Positions 13,284 to 25,481 of a stretch of DNA of 64,000 bases are shown piece by piece (position 1 is the stretch's first letter; every line of letters starts with the position of its first letter). Both the position numbers and the translations under genes were made by a program. This stretch comes from Mansonella perstans (taxonomy: Eukaryota; Nematoda; Chromadorea; Rhabditida; Onchocercidae), in the NCBI GenBank assembly GCA_037074765.1, contig JBAMDO010000051.1:186001-250000 (forward strand), in the 5' to 3' direction. Under the pieces are notes generated by a model. That model was given only the letters and a program-made list of their open reading frames with translations, did not search any database and was not told the origin of the DNA.

Positions 13284-16200
13284 CTATGTTGTTCTTAATG
13301 CAGCAGAAGATGCATTACCAGTAATCGTAGTAATGGTAGTAGTAATAGGAGCAGAATATAAAAAAAAAGAGGAGGATGATTCGTCGTCAGTTTCTTCATT
13401 AATTGCTGTAATCAGAGATGAATCGTGCATTTTTTTCAAACGTCGCCGAACGCTACGCACTGCAGGCGGGAAATTTGGTACTACCTGGTCTTCACTTTCA
13501 TTGTTCATCTTCAAAAAGCAATAAAAATCATTAAATCAGATCTTTTTATGCACCACTGCCAACCAGAACTGTGCTAGACCAATCAATAAGCAGTTTTAAG
13601 ACCAACAATAATTTCATCGCCTCCAACAAATTTGATCGGAAAAAAGTAATCAAACAGTACATGAAATGCAGGTATAAGTAATTTAACCCATGAATAAGGT
13701 AAAAGCTGAGTGAGAAATTCAAAATTACCTTCACGACTCGTCGAGTGAATTCAAAAGCTGGATTACCAACTACGCCGAGCAGTGCAACACGAGATTGTGT
13801 TTCCAACCAACCTTAACTATATTCATGCATATATGAACTTGATAATCAGCAGTAGAAACAGAACTTTACGGCTCGCATTGCCGAATATGCAAATCATACA
13901 TTAGCAAGCTTCACAATTCAAATACCTGATAAAATAGGACGAAATGATAAAACTTTGGAGTCATCCAAACACTTTTCATCCAATGGTATGTAGAGAAGCT
14001 GCTCAGCAGTGGGACGCTCTGATGGTTCTTTGCGCAACATGCCAAATATTAAAGCACGTACTGCAAAAACCAACATCGCAGCTATTTAATTGAATTCAAC
14101 ATGAATGCTCCAAAAAAATTTATTACGAATGCGAATATGAATTTTATTTAGAGTGATACAACTAGCAGATTTTGGAAAACATTTACTGCATAAAGCAATA
14201 ATGTATACCTGTCTGCGAAACCGGAATCTGTGATGGGATACTAAATTTTGCTTTCAGAATTCGGTAAAACAATCTTTGGGGTGTTGTATCATTGAAAGGG
14301 TAACTGCAAGAATTTTTGATAAAAAATTAAATGATACTTTAGTTTTATTCATGCCTTGTGTGACTCTCTCAGATTTTATTCTCCTTGGTATTAGAATTTT
14401 TCAACACTAACTGAATTATTTCGGATACAAACCTTCCGAATAATAAAACATAAAAAAGGACTCCTAGTGCCCAAATATCAGCCGGTCGACCAGCATATTC
14501 AGGTGAATCCTTCAATATTTCAGGAGCGACATATGCTGGGCAACTGTGTCTATCACGTAACCGGTCATCTTTGATATCCTCGCAGACATAAACATCAAAT
14601 ATATCTCGTAATCTCAGCTGCGACCTGAAGTTATGCTAATTAATCCCAGAACGATATTGAACACAGAAATCCCAAAAAAAAAATTTTGAACCTCAAGCAG
14701 ACATGAAAAACTTACATCTGCCTGTCTGTGAAGACGAACTTCCGCAGTTTAACATCACGTACAACAATTCCGCAGGCATGACAAAAAGCAATTCCTCGGA
14801 CGATTTTTGAAAACAGTGAAAACGTCTCGATTTCTGAAAGCCTAACTTTGCCCGCCTGAACCTTACTGTGTAAGGTACCGTACTGCCAGTTTGAGAACAT
14901 GAAACGCTGACCATTATTATCCGCATATACTTCTGTTCCTGAGGGAAATACAAATTCTCTGAAAAGAAATATTAATAATCCGTGGTAAGTGATGCAAAAT
15001 TCAAGCCACTCCATGCAAAAAAAGGCCTGAAGGGCGAGCCTAGAATCCCCTCCCCTTCCCCCCAACTTCGATGCACTTTATCCTTCCAAATTTAATTCCT
15101 TTAATATCTAATTGTGCAAAAACCTCATCTCCTCCAGATCCTCATATTTCCAATAATTTCTGGCTTCATTCAGACGATTTGAGATTGCCAACAGTTTCAT
15201 ATATTGTTCATTGTCGATAAGCTGAAAAATATTTGGTAGAGAAGTAGTACCGTAGTAGATCGTAGAGAAGCGTAGAAATTCGAATTACTGAATTTACTTT
15301 TAGATATTAGAGACAGGTATCAAGACTATGCACTCCAGTTTGTAGTGAATACTGAAATTATACTCTATAAAAAAATATTTTGCCACAAGCTGCTGCTGAC
15401 CTGACAAGTTTTTACAATTTTTTTCTCCATGTGATAAGCCACAAATTCTTTCCCAGCACCAACTAGTTGATAACCACACACCACAGTATTATTCACTTCT
15501 AGCCATGTCCGATTTTTCTGAAATATGTTTTATAAAAACTTAATACTACAGAAATAGCACTCCACAGTAATTAGTACAGACAACAGTGGAATCATCCACC
15601 AACCTTTCCCAAATCCTTAGCGTAACAAACTGGACTTTTCGATTGACTATCACTCAGTTCTGACAAAGTAAAGTCGCCATGTGTTGCTCCAACATCTTGT
15701 GAACGTTTTTTGGCATCAGTTCCACCATCCTCTGAAAGAATTCTGAAGTTTAAAACAAAACTCTGCTTCAGAATTTCATCTAACAAAGGGTGACAAATAA
15801 AACGGAAGTAAACAAATAAATGTTGAACTATCCTCGTAAACTAAAACTGTTTTAACACTTCAATCAAACATGCGGTCTGGAATTTTAATACTGCCCAAGT
15901 TCTATTGCCTGCTCTTCGATATTTTTACCACTCATAAAAATTCTGCAGCATTTGAAACAAGCTCTGTTTATCAAGTAGCTTCAAAGACAAATTTTTTATC
16001 TTTAATCTATGAAGCTTTGGAATATACTTCAAAATATAAAACTTTTAGTTACATTGATCTGAAAGCTCAGGATTACAGAGGTTTGCTGTGCAAACGCTTC
16101 GCAAGCACTATTTATGATTTCGCTCAGTGTGAGCAGCACGATCACGGTTTCAAAATTTGAAAACACTGTCAAGAGGATGAGTTAAACTTATTAGAATTCA

Positions 16201-16849
16201 AAAGTGTTCAAAAGTCTTATTAGAATTCAAAAGTGTCAACCGCTCTTCCTTACCGAAACTAAACAGCTTGCAAGTCAAAGGGAGAGTGTTAGGAGATAAG
16301 CTACGTACCGCAAAAACTCTTGCCTAATTTTAAAATGATCTGATGAAATGTTCAAGGTATAACAGATACTATACCACAACTGTCTGTGGAATTGCTAATT
16401 TTCTACATTGGTGATAACGAGTACTGAATAAAACAAAACGATAGAGTGCACAGGAAATCACTCAGAAAATATAAAATCCGAAATTTCGAATGAGCAATAA
16501 ATTACTAAATCAAAAAATCACGAGAAAATTTCAACTCACGCATAGTTGTTATTGAGTCAATATGAGGCTCTAGTATGGAGAGAACGTTACTAGTTATACT
16601 TCCCTGTCAAGCATGTAGACATACTAATGTAAACTGACCTTGGAAATAATTATTTGTGGTTAAACTGTTCACCGCACCACCTTCTTGCCGAATGGATGAA
16701 TTCAGCATAATTCGTGGAAGCAGTCGTGCTGCTGCACGTTTTCTACTCAAAGCATCATTACTTCGAGCAGCTTCAGTGCCATCACTGAGCCTGGATTGTT
16801 TATGAGATGCTGCAGTCGACGATGAAGTACACTCATCGACAGAATGCAT
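13284..16849 (-). CDS. Tribbles-family pseudokinase, complete, 10 exons, 524 aa
   Basis: Exons: 16639-16849, 15604-15779, 15401-15517, 15124-15221, 14716-14958, 14433-14624, 14209-14303, 13926-14060, 13729-13811 and 13284-13508; all phases close. Residues ~134-435 form a protein-kinase fold of Tribbles type. The catalytic-loop block VVRDVKLRKFVF (266-277) matches the Tribbles LKLRKFVF hallmark. The activation segment has D-I-F (289-291) where vertebrate Tribbles have SLE, followed by HSCPAYVAPEIL and GRPADIWALGVLFY. The VAIK lysine appears replaced (VAYH, 155-158). Near the C-terminus DQVVP (457-461) matches the Tribbles COP1-binding consensus. The family acts as adaptors steering ubiquitin ligases and MAPK kinases; C. 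elegans NIPI-3 is the nearest known worm relative by family. A TTTCAG acceptor 19 bases before the ATG fits trans-splicing. The N-terminal 125 residues are Ser/Ala/Arg-rich and unrecognised. Confidence 0.9.
15870..16160 (+). CDS. Possible nested ORF, 96 aa, unknown
   Basis: An ATG-started frame of 96 codons lies on the plus strand wholly inside the first intron of tribbles. It has no recognised domain, no signal peptide and no visible splice sites in phase. It is longer than most chance frames here but not decisively so. It could be a nested single-exon gene or chance. Confidence 0.15.
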   Translation: MRSGILILPKFYCLLFDIFTTHKNSAAFETSSVYQVASKTNFLSLIYEALEYTSKYKTFSYIDLKAQDYRGLLCKRFASTIYDFAQCEQHDHGFKI

Positions 16850-17782
16850 TGCTGCTAACAATAATTCGCTGAAAATTCACCTTTCTTTTGTAGCAGGAAC
16901 TTCAAGAAACTTTATCATTAATAGCAAGAAACTATTTTAGAAGGTGATGAATATCGAGAATAACAATAAGAACAACAATAACAGTGCTGTACGTTAACAC
17001 CTCTCAATATTAAACTATGACATCAAAGATGTCTGTTGATCTCCTACAGTTGAAAAACTAGTGTAAATGAATCTTTTTACGCAAGCAGCTGTGGTTCAGT
17101 TCCCGAACTAATACCTTTATCATTTATCACATGCAAACTTATCCAGTTGCGGTGACACGAGAAATTCCCAGTAATGTGGATTGGAAACTGGAATAAAAAT
17201 TCAAATGTTTTTAACATCATTCGATTTCTTGACATAATTCTAATGAAAAAGTACTTTACCATACAGGAGCTAATGATTGTATCATTTTTCCTTATCAGAA
17301 TGCTAATTGCATTGTTCCTAACATCATTTATTTGCACAAATTTTTGAAATCAATCGACGAAACCATGGAAGCCTTACCATGGAAGAGAGTCGTACACGTC
17401 GTACCCGTATGTTTTGTGAAAGGCTGATGTATCAAAGTCGGATCGCAAAACACTTCGATGCCTTTCTGGATGACTCTCCTCTAGCAAATCATTTCACACT
17501 TGTTGAAGCAACAATACCACTAAAACAGCAATCTGAATAAGTGTATAAATTACAATAATGCCTGCAATAATTTGCATTTTTTCAAATGCAAATCAAAAAT
17601 CAAAAACCGACGCGAATTTTTTGCAATTAGCCTCATCCCATCCTATTTTATGACTGCAAAATGCAAATAGTATGCAATAATTATTAATTGCATTTGATGC
17701 TATCCAAAGTAAAATAACAATTAGCGCAAGCATGCATTTGTTAAAGTATAGCGTAATGCCAGAGTGTATTATGCAGCACAAC
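16850..17782. other. Intergenic upstream of tribbles
   Basis: Contains the likely 5' UTR and promoter of tribbles next to 16850. A minus-strand frame at 17077-17337 begins with a TTG codon and is not supported. Nothing else is seen before the minisatellite. Confidence 0.5.
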
Positions 17783-18450
17783 GCTCACATTCATTTCTAT
17801 GTTTGTCACATACACATTATGAAACTCACATTTATTTGTATTTGTCACATACACATAACGACATTCACATTCATTTGTGTTTGTCACGTACACACTGGAA
17901 CTCACATTCATTTCTGTGTTTGTCACGTAACACTGGAACTCACATTCATTTCTGTGTTTGTCACGTACACACTGGAACTCACATTCATTTCTGTGTTTAT
18001 CACGTACACACTCGAACTCACATTCATTTCTATGTTTGTCACGTACAGACTCGAACTAACATTCATTTCTATGTTTGTCACGTACACACTCAAATTCACA
18101 TTCATTTCTGTGTTTGTCACGTACACACTCGAACAAACATTCATTTCTATGTTTGTCACGTACACACTCGAACTCACATTCATTTCTGTGTTTGTCACGT
18201 ACAGACTCGAACTAACATTCATTTCTATGTTTGTCACGTACACACTCAAATTCACATTCATTTCTGTGTTTGTCACGTACACACTCGAACTAACATTCAT
18301 TTCTATGTTTGTCACGTACACACTCGAACTCACATTCATTTCTATGTTTGTCACGTACACACTGGAACTCACATTCATTTCTATGTTTGTCACGTACACA
18401 CTCGAATTCACATTCATTTCTGTGTTTGTCACATACACACTACGACACTC
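17783..18450. repeat. 39 bp minisatellite, ~17 copies
   Basis: Tandem array of a 39-base unit (core ACATTCATTTCTRTGTTTG followed by TCACGTACACACTCGAA). The first few units are diverged or 37-42 bases long; from about 17978 to 18445 the 39-base spacing is exact. Because 39 is a multiple of three and the unit lacks stops in several frames, open frames of 289 and 236 codons (+) and 182 codons (-) run through it and read as 13-residue repeats. I treat those frames as by-products. Variant positions show a 156-base higher-order pattern: the four units at 18056-18211 recur at 18212-18367 with little change. Confidence 0.95.
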
Positions 18451-19548
18451 ACAGATCCATTTGGAAGACATTAGCAGTGGCAGACGAAAGAGAACACAAA
18501 GTAATTGTTCTTTTATTTTTTTTAGAAATTGTGTAAGAAGTAAACTTCACTGCATAAGAGAGAGGATGAGAAAAACAGCAGAGATATTAATGTTAAAATG
18601 AAAAAATTGCGAATGAGAGAAATGATAGTGGTGGTGAGTAGTGTGGTAAATAAATAACTAACTGCAAGTCCAAATGGTGAGGGAATTGATATATCGCTGT
18701 TTTAGCTAAGGAGAGACCCAAGCAAGACAGCAAAATTATGCTGCTGATGACGTCATTCAGAAAGTTATGTGTGACTTTAAAATGGTCATCCAAAAGTTTG
18801 TTTGACATGCAAATCTGAAAGCTTGCACGAAACACAATGGCACAAAGCCATAAAACAGTATGACCCCTTTCTTTTCAGTCATTTCATCACTGCTATTTCA
18901 TCATAACATTCATCATTTCATTCACTGTCTGTATGCATGTCCTTGTAGGTGTACATGTATGGTCTACAAGCAGTTTGAATGAGCGCGGAAGATGAAAGTG
19001 CGGGGGTGGGTATGAATAAATTACTGAGGGATAGATCGAGAAGACCAGGCTAAGAAGCATCAAAGCTGAAATACTGATGATTCATTCATGATGGCTACTG
19101 CATTTACAATCCAGTGGTCATTTACTGATGACTCACTCGTGACGGCTACTTCACTCACAATGCAGTGGTCATTTACTGATGATTCATTCACTCACAATGC
19201 AGTGGTCATTTACTGATGATTCATTCACTCACAATGCAGTGGTCATTTACTGATGACTCAGCAATATGTTGTGTCAAAATGGTGGTCGGTGTATTAGCTT
19301 ACAGTTCTTTTCAGGTCACAATGTCGTACTGTTAGACAATAAAGTGACATCTATGCCTGTTCCATGAAAGCATCTAATTTCATATGCTAAATTTAAATAT
19401 GTTTTCTCTGTATAAGATGGAGATAAATGAAAGGCCACATTTTCATCACTTTTTTCAATACATTAAATTGCAGCAATTATCAAACTTTACAAATAAAGCA
19501 AAGTAAGTATAAGTGAAATATCATTGTTATTGAATTGTTTATTGCTGA
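18451..19548. other. Intergenic with a second minisatellite
   Basis: Apart from the 37 bp array at 19075-19262, no gene or conserved element was identified. Confidence 0.5.
19075..19262. repeat. 37 bp minisatellite, ~4-5 copies
   Basis: Tandem units of about 37 bases with core TCACAATGCAGTGGTCATTT and TACTGATGATTCATTCACTC. The last two copies are almost identical, and the first ones are longer and diverged (extra GTGACGGCTACT block). It is unrelated in sequence to the 39 bp array 600 bases upstream. Confidence 0.85.
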
Positions 19549-21357
19549 ATGGATGATAACAAAGACAAAAATGGTCAAGACAACAGAACTATCCAAGACG
19601 GACGGAAGTGTGCACTTGATTTCTTCTGTTCTATTCTTGGGTGCAAGTACCATCAATTTTTTAATTGAAAAGTTTGTAAAGAAAATTTAAACAAGGGCAA
19701 TAATATAAGTAGAAACGAAAATGACGAAGCCTACCAAATATGACAAATATAGTTGTACTGAAGCTAAATGTACTGCAATGTTTATGCAGGTTGTATAAGT
19801 TCGGAGCAAATAATAATGTTAGTAATGGATTTGTGAGCGATATTGATTTCTGATAACATTAATATAGTTTCGAATTTTGTAGCGATCACTTATTCATCCC
19901 AGCTATGGTATGTACAAAGTAGAAACTTCAGTGTATTAGAATGGAAATTTCCAAATTCCAAGTATTTTGGATATGTTTAGGAAAAAAAATTTTTTTGAAC
20001 AATCGTTCGGCACAAGAATACAAGAAAAGGTTACATGGAAGGTGTGACATTGAAATTCACCTCATATTTATAATTGGAATTTCATTTTTTTCTGGGGTTG
20101 GGATATGAAGATTTGATGCACAAGTTCGTCCCTTGGTGAATTATGAGATGATGGGAAAAAGATCATTCAAAATAAGAATGGGCAGTTAGAGAAATTTTTT
20201 AAGGATACTACTTTTTAGATAATGTATGTGGATCCATATGGAGTTGTAGCTAACTTGGCGTTCATTGGGATACCACTCTTTCTGTTAATGATGTCAAAAT
20301 CTATGACTCTGTGACATTAATAGCAACCACGCATAAGCTAATAGCCAAATTTTTTTTACCTAAAAATATCTTATATATTCTAAGACTTATCGACGATCTC
20401 AAAAAATCCAACTTAATTATATTGCTTACGAAATGTTTGTATCATTGACAAAGGAAGAATCCGAACAGCATCTGTTGACATCGTAACAGTGCGGAAAAGT
20501 TACCTATCACAGTTAAATCAGTATTAAATTCCAAAACAAAAATACAGGTCTTGCGAATATTTACAGAACTTTTGCAAAACTTCGGTAAAATGCATATTGT
20601 CATTGTCGCTGCATTTTTTCCGCACCAGAATGTTGCGGAAAGATGCATAAGCAATCTATTCTAGTAAAGGTATAACTCTTATACGAGAGATGCTGTAACT
20701 AGTACCATCTAAGTTATTCCTTATTCATCTGTTCACTTTATTTCTTTTAATTATCTCACTACTATATCATTTATCGATTATCTTACTTTGTGATTATTCT
20801 CGGTGCTGACAGGTATGCGTCTATGCAAAAGATTTGATACTGCCTGATGACAGCGACTTGTTAGAGTTCTCAGCATCATATAACGCTTGAGAACAATTTC
20901 AAGCAGCTTCTAAATGCTGGACCATTGCTACTACTCACTTATGTCCAGGAGATACTATCTATCAAGCAAATTTTTTGTTTTGGATGTGATACTCTGAAGA
21001 TCGGGAGACCCATGGATTCAAGCTTGAAGGAGTAAAACATCTCAGGCTAGTAAAATAATACATCTGAAAACTTTAAAGTTACTGAAAAATCCTATCTATA
21101 CGTATCAAAAAATCCTATCCTACGTACCAAGCCATTAGTATTATCGCCAGCGACAAAACTGCTAACAGTGATTATTACAGGTTCAGCTGCTCATTCATTG
21201 CAATGTCAGGCAAAGTACTGTTTACGATTATGAGTTCGAAATGCCCGATGATATATTTAGGTTGAAATATGACAATCATACCTTCTATCGAAGAGTGGAA
21301 ATTACACCTGAAACACTGATAAGCGATTTTCGAAAAAGAAGCAGCTTCTTACTGTAA
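19549..21357 (+). pseudogene. Multi-exon gene of unknown family with frame breaks
   Basis: Four exons join cleanly: 19549-19640 (ATG start, phase 2), 19883-19907, 19932-20041 and 20111-20135, with standard GT..AG ends. Further protein-like blocks follow but need frame changes. One starts near 20218 (YVDPYGVVA) and continues only after a one-base shift near 20258 (GVHWDTTLSVNDVKIYDS). Another is open at 20383-20480 (TYRRSQKIQLNYIAYEMF). A third at 20812-20885 (VCVYAKDLILPDDSDLLEF) continues into LENNFKQLL after a one-base shift. A last clean block at 21178-21350 (from VQLLIHCNVRQSTVYDYEF) ends at a stop or donor. I do not recognise the family. It is probably a decayed gene; assembly indels are the alternative. 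No transposase motif was seen. Confidence 0.45.
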
Positions 21358-22008
21358 GATTCAGTTCTTTTTATTTTTTTATAAAGTCATATTCCACTGT
21401 CTAAGTCGAAAAACGTGAAAATTATGGCAACTATGTAAGACTCATTCTTTTGAATTCAGAAAGAAAAATTACAACAATGAGACGAACTGCTGGCTTTTTT
21501 TGAAATTCAAAAACCACGAAATTCTGAGCTTGATAAATAAAGCCAAAGTCCAAAAGTAGTGCAATTTCAGATACAAACGTTACAGACAGTGTCTTCTAAA
21601 CAATTTCAACAAGCGAAAACAATTTTAAGCAGAGATCTATCACAACCGAATCAGAAAATTTCACTATCTATATGTGACAAAATATTCGGATTTCTCATTA
21701 GAAGTGATTACAACCCAAAAAAGTTGTGGAAAGGAAGAGACTAAATAGAAAAACTTCCCTACCCCAGCTTGAATAGATTCTGAATTTCAAGCGAACTTTT
21801 AACCCAAAAAAGCATATGATTTAATAAAAAGGATGTTTCAAATGGTTTAATGAAATTGAATGATAGGTTCTGTATTCGATAAAGCGGTCAGAATTTCAAG
21901 GTACATATTAAACAGAAGCAAAAGTATGATCTTTCAAGGAATCCGAAAGTTTACCTACTATTCTTGCACTATTGTTTCCGAAGAAATCATACACTAGAAA
22001 TTAATGCA
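21358..22008. other. Intergenic between the broken gene and STEEP1
   Basis: Contains an unsupported frame at 21559-21744 (+) and the presumed 3' UTR of the STEEP1 homologue. Nothing else is seen. Confidence 0.45.
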
Positions 22009-23805
22009 TCATAATAATGTTCCTCGTTTGTTCTCCTCTCGTCTTTTCTTAGCCTCAATTAACTCGTCCGAAACTTGATTTTTCAACATTCCTTTCCTTT
22101 TCATCTGGTATTCAATCATACGGGCATTCAGTGTATATGATTCTGCTATTTCTCGCTAGAATAAATTGAGGTTTAACTTAGACAAAAATCATGTAAATTA
22201 TTGTTAGAAATCGTGAAAACTTGCAAAAACACGTCACTTCCGTAAATCCGACAAAAAGCCTAAATGTGGAGAAAAAAAAAACTAAAATCTAAAAGTTCAA
22301 GTATGAGACACATTCAACGCTGTGAAGTTACTCTATGCTTTGACTAAAGAACGGATGAATATCATACTTCACCATATCAAAGCAAAATGTTTGGCAGTAT
22401 TGCTAAGAGTAACGCAATGCACTGTGAATGCAAGTCTTTAATGTGTACATGATCACAGAGATTGTCCTTATCGACTTGGGAACGTAAAAGATTAAGTGAA
22501 CATTCTGTAAAGTTGTTAACTCTTTTAAAAAATTTTAAAAGCAGTGTCATGCTTACCGCTTCTAATTCATCCTCCGCTTCTTCGACGGTGGAAACAGTGA
22601 CTGAACCAACCTTCCCTTGATTTTTTACATGCTTCGTCATGATTACCTGAAACAGAACCATGGAGAAAGTGAAAATAAAATCAGAAATATCTTAACGGAT
22701 ATAATTAAAACCAAAATTACATGAGATATTCATAAATCGAATAATTAGGGTACGAGAGAAATAGAGCGATGGCGAAGACAGAAATGTTAACTGACCTTTT
22801 TAACGGGTTGCTCTTCGTTAGCAAGCTTAAGGCCACCAATCTGCTGCGCAGAACGTACTGCATTATCAAAGATAAAAAGATAATTTTTAAAGTTGAATGG
22901 ATGATAATAGAAAAGTGGAATTCCACATTTAGGGCAATTTTTCCTGTACTGTTGTTCTAGTCCTTCTCTTCTGAAAACAGATTGAAATTTAGATGTCATT
23001 GGAAAGGGAAAGGTTTTGGACAAGTTATTACATGTAAATCCTTGCTACACTTATATTTTGGTGATTATGAAATGAAATGCAGAAGTAAAAAAGAATGCCG
23101 TCTTTTACAACCTAGAATAAACAGCAAAGAAAACAAAAAAATCCAAAAACATGATGAGTTATCCTAATCTCGTGCATAATTCTCAACTGATTAAAACTTG
23201 AAAAAGATTAGAACCTAAAATAATATACAGATTTCCTACATACAAAGTTCACCTTCGTAAATAAACGGTGTCACCATTGACACCAAATGTTTTGGCTTCC
23301 GTACGGGCAGGATCAATGACGCGTGATCGATCGCGTCGCCGCAAGGGCATCCTTGTTAACAATGTATCAGTTATCATCGCTATCTGTAACATAATTATTA
23401 AATAATCCACACAGAGTGACAACTAAGAATCAGAAATATTTGGTCTAAGACTGATGAGTCAACAAAATGACCAAACAAAATCTCCACTGTATAATAATTA
23501 GCCTTTTCTTATCTAAGTCCTACATGATATATAACACATCTTAAATACTTTGTATATGACTTTCTAAACACATTCAATCTTTTGTATATTTCTAACTAAG
23601 AAAGAAATGATCATCGCTATTCCTAAGTTTTTTTTCTAAAAATATACGAAGCACATACCTGTCCACAATGGCAGTAATAAGTATGCAATGGTTTGACAAA
23701 ATGTTCCTCTCGATCTTGTTCATCGATAATTTTACCTTCTCCACGAAAACGATCATCTTCCACGTGTTCCACTTCATGTGGATCACCCTCGATCATCGAT
23801 GTCAT
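22009..23805 (-). CDS. STEEP1 / CXorf56 homologue, complete, 5 exons, 229 aa
   Basis: Exons: 23659-23805, 23253-23383, 22796-22970, 22557-22646 and 22009-22155; phases close, giving 229 aa against 222 in human STEEP1. The order of family blocks is conserved: [12 protein letters not shown] (C45, C47), [35 protein letters not shown] (C105, C108; given in two parts across an exon junction), a strand-rich middle, [17 protein letters not shown], and a C-terminal helix with [17 protein letters not shown] and [15 protein letters not shown]. The two Cys pairs could form a zinc site. In mammals the protein is reported to help STING leave the ER and has been found with spliceosomal complexes. Nematodes are not known to have STING, so the older role is likely something else (inference). 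The ATG at 23805 gives the expected N-terminus. Confidence 0.92.
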
Positions 23806-25481
23806 CTTCTCGATACGCTTTTAATGTATGTCAACAAGCCATCAAAAGTGAACTGATGAAGCATGCAATAACATCATCTCACAATTAATGTTGCAAAATT
23901 TCGAAAATCAATAATGCTCTTTCAATAGACATGACCACCAGTACTGTTCGTACAAATAAAATCTCCTACAAACTTCCTTCATTCAATCAGCACTCCATTT
24001 TTATCATTTCTCTATCTCTACCATTTCTCACTAGTCTCTTTTCATCAACGTTATACATTATAATTCATGCTGTAAATCCTTTAACAAACTCTCAGCATCT
24101 ATACCCCCTCACACAGTGAAACCAATTCACGTATCATCATCATCAAATGCACAAACATTTTATCGTTGAAAATATGATATGACCACTACATGCAAACTAT
24201 ATGAGCGAATAGCCACACAAAATGATTCGCTGTGTGTGGTCTATCACTTTGTGTGGTCTAGTGTGTCTAAATGACATAACTGAAGCAAAATGGTCCATTG
24301 TCGTAACATCGTGTTTCTTGCTGGACCATTCCATTCATTTTAAACAGCCATTGGTTATCTAAATGACAAAACTATGAATTGTTTTGTAGAATGCTTTCGA
24401 CTTCACATCACATTTCTAATTTCTTACTCCTTGTTACTTGGATGACTCTTAAAACATTTGAATATAGCATATGTATGGGAATACAACAATTGGAATATTG
24501 TTGTACTGAGTTGTGTGTGGTATGTTTCTTCTGCTCAAACTGTCCATTTATAAGACATGAAACTTGGATAAATGTTACAGTTAATTACAAACGAGAAAAG
24601 GCAAAATTAAGCAATGAATTTTGCTAATGTATTTTGGCTCAAATAAAATAGTTGATGAAATATATGCTGTCGAATTGTGTTTTCTTTAACTGATATGTAA
24701 AGGTAAAGGCAGATTCAAAAAAAGCTCAACTTTCTAAAATCTTTTTATGCAGCAATGATGATGGCAAGATGTACAGATGATAACTGTAAATTAAGAAAAA
24801 GAATTCTTAAAGACAGATAAACTCATGAATTGGGAATTAAACTCTGTGTTATTTCTTGATTGTCTATTTTCAGTTTCTTTTTTTAAACATAGTTTTTTAG
24901 GTGAAATATTTGCTTGATCAGAGTGATTGGCAAGAATGAGTGTATGATGTCGTTTTTATTCCACCATTCAACAAAGTTGAAATACTACATGTCGTTTATA
25001 TGGGGGAAAAGTATCCTCTTCTATTCATTAAACAAGCAGCTCCAATATCAAACAGAGCAAAATTGAGTAAAACGAGAAGTAAAGATTTCAACAAAGTGAT
25101 TGGTTTGAAACACCTTTGCATTTAGTCACTTATAAATCTCATTTTCCCTTTTCCTACTGAAATATCTTTTGAATTTTATGAATTTTTCATGCTAAAAAGA
25201 AAAATTCATCAGATGGTAATTCATTGTGCTCGAACTCATTACTTGTCCTGAAATAATGTAACAACTGTATTATCGCATACTATGCGTAAAACTGGAATGA
25301 GCAAAATTTGTGCGGATATAGTTTGCATGAATAAATTAAATGTTAATTTAAATTGGCCAGTAGTTTAAAAGATATTTCAGGCCGAAAAAAAAAGATCGCC
25401 TATGTTGGGTGACTGAATTGAATTTGACGAAAGAGATATTAAAGAATGTTGCATTGAGAAGTATGTAAAGATTTACCCACT
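23806..25481. other. Intergenic, no gene supported
   Basis: Several open frames (for example 23931-24119, 24379-24627 and 24940-25125, all +) are 60-82 codons, unspliced and unrecognised. A TGTGTGGTCTA word is duplicated near 24234-24255. Confidence 0.45.

Noticed and set aside
16607..16861. Tribbles start at 16861
   Set aside because: That codon is TTG; the first ATG in frame is at 16849, and 16861 lies inside the short 5' UTR after the TTTCAG acceptor.
17732..18601. 289-codon and overlapping 236/182-codon open frames across the 39 bp array
   Set aside because: They exist in several frames on both strands because the unit length is a multiple of three; no frame has independent support such as a signal peptide, splice site or domain.
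17783..19262. CRISPR array
   Set aside because: The arrays are head-to-tail minisatellites without unique spacers, in a eukaryotic gene context.
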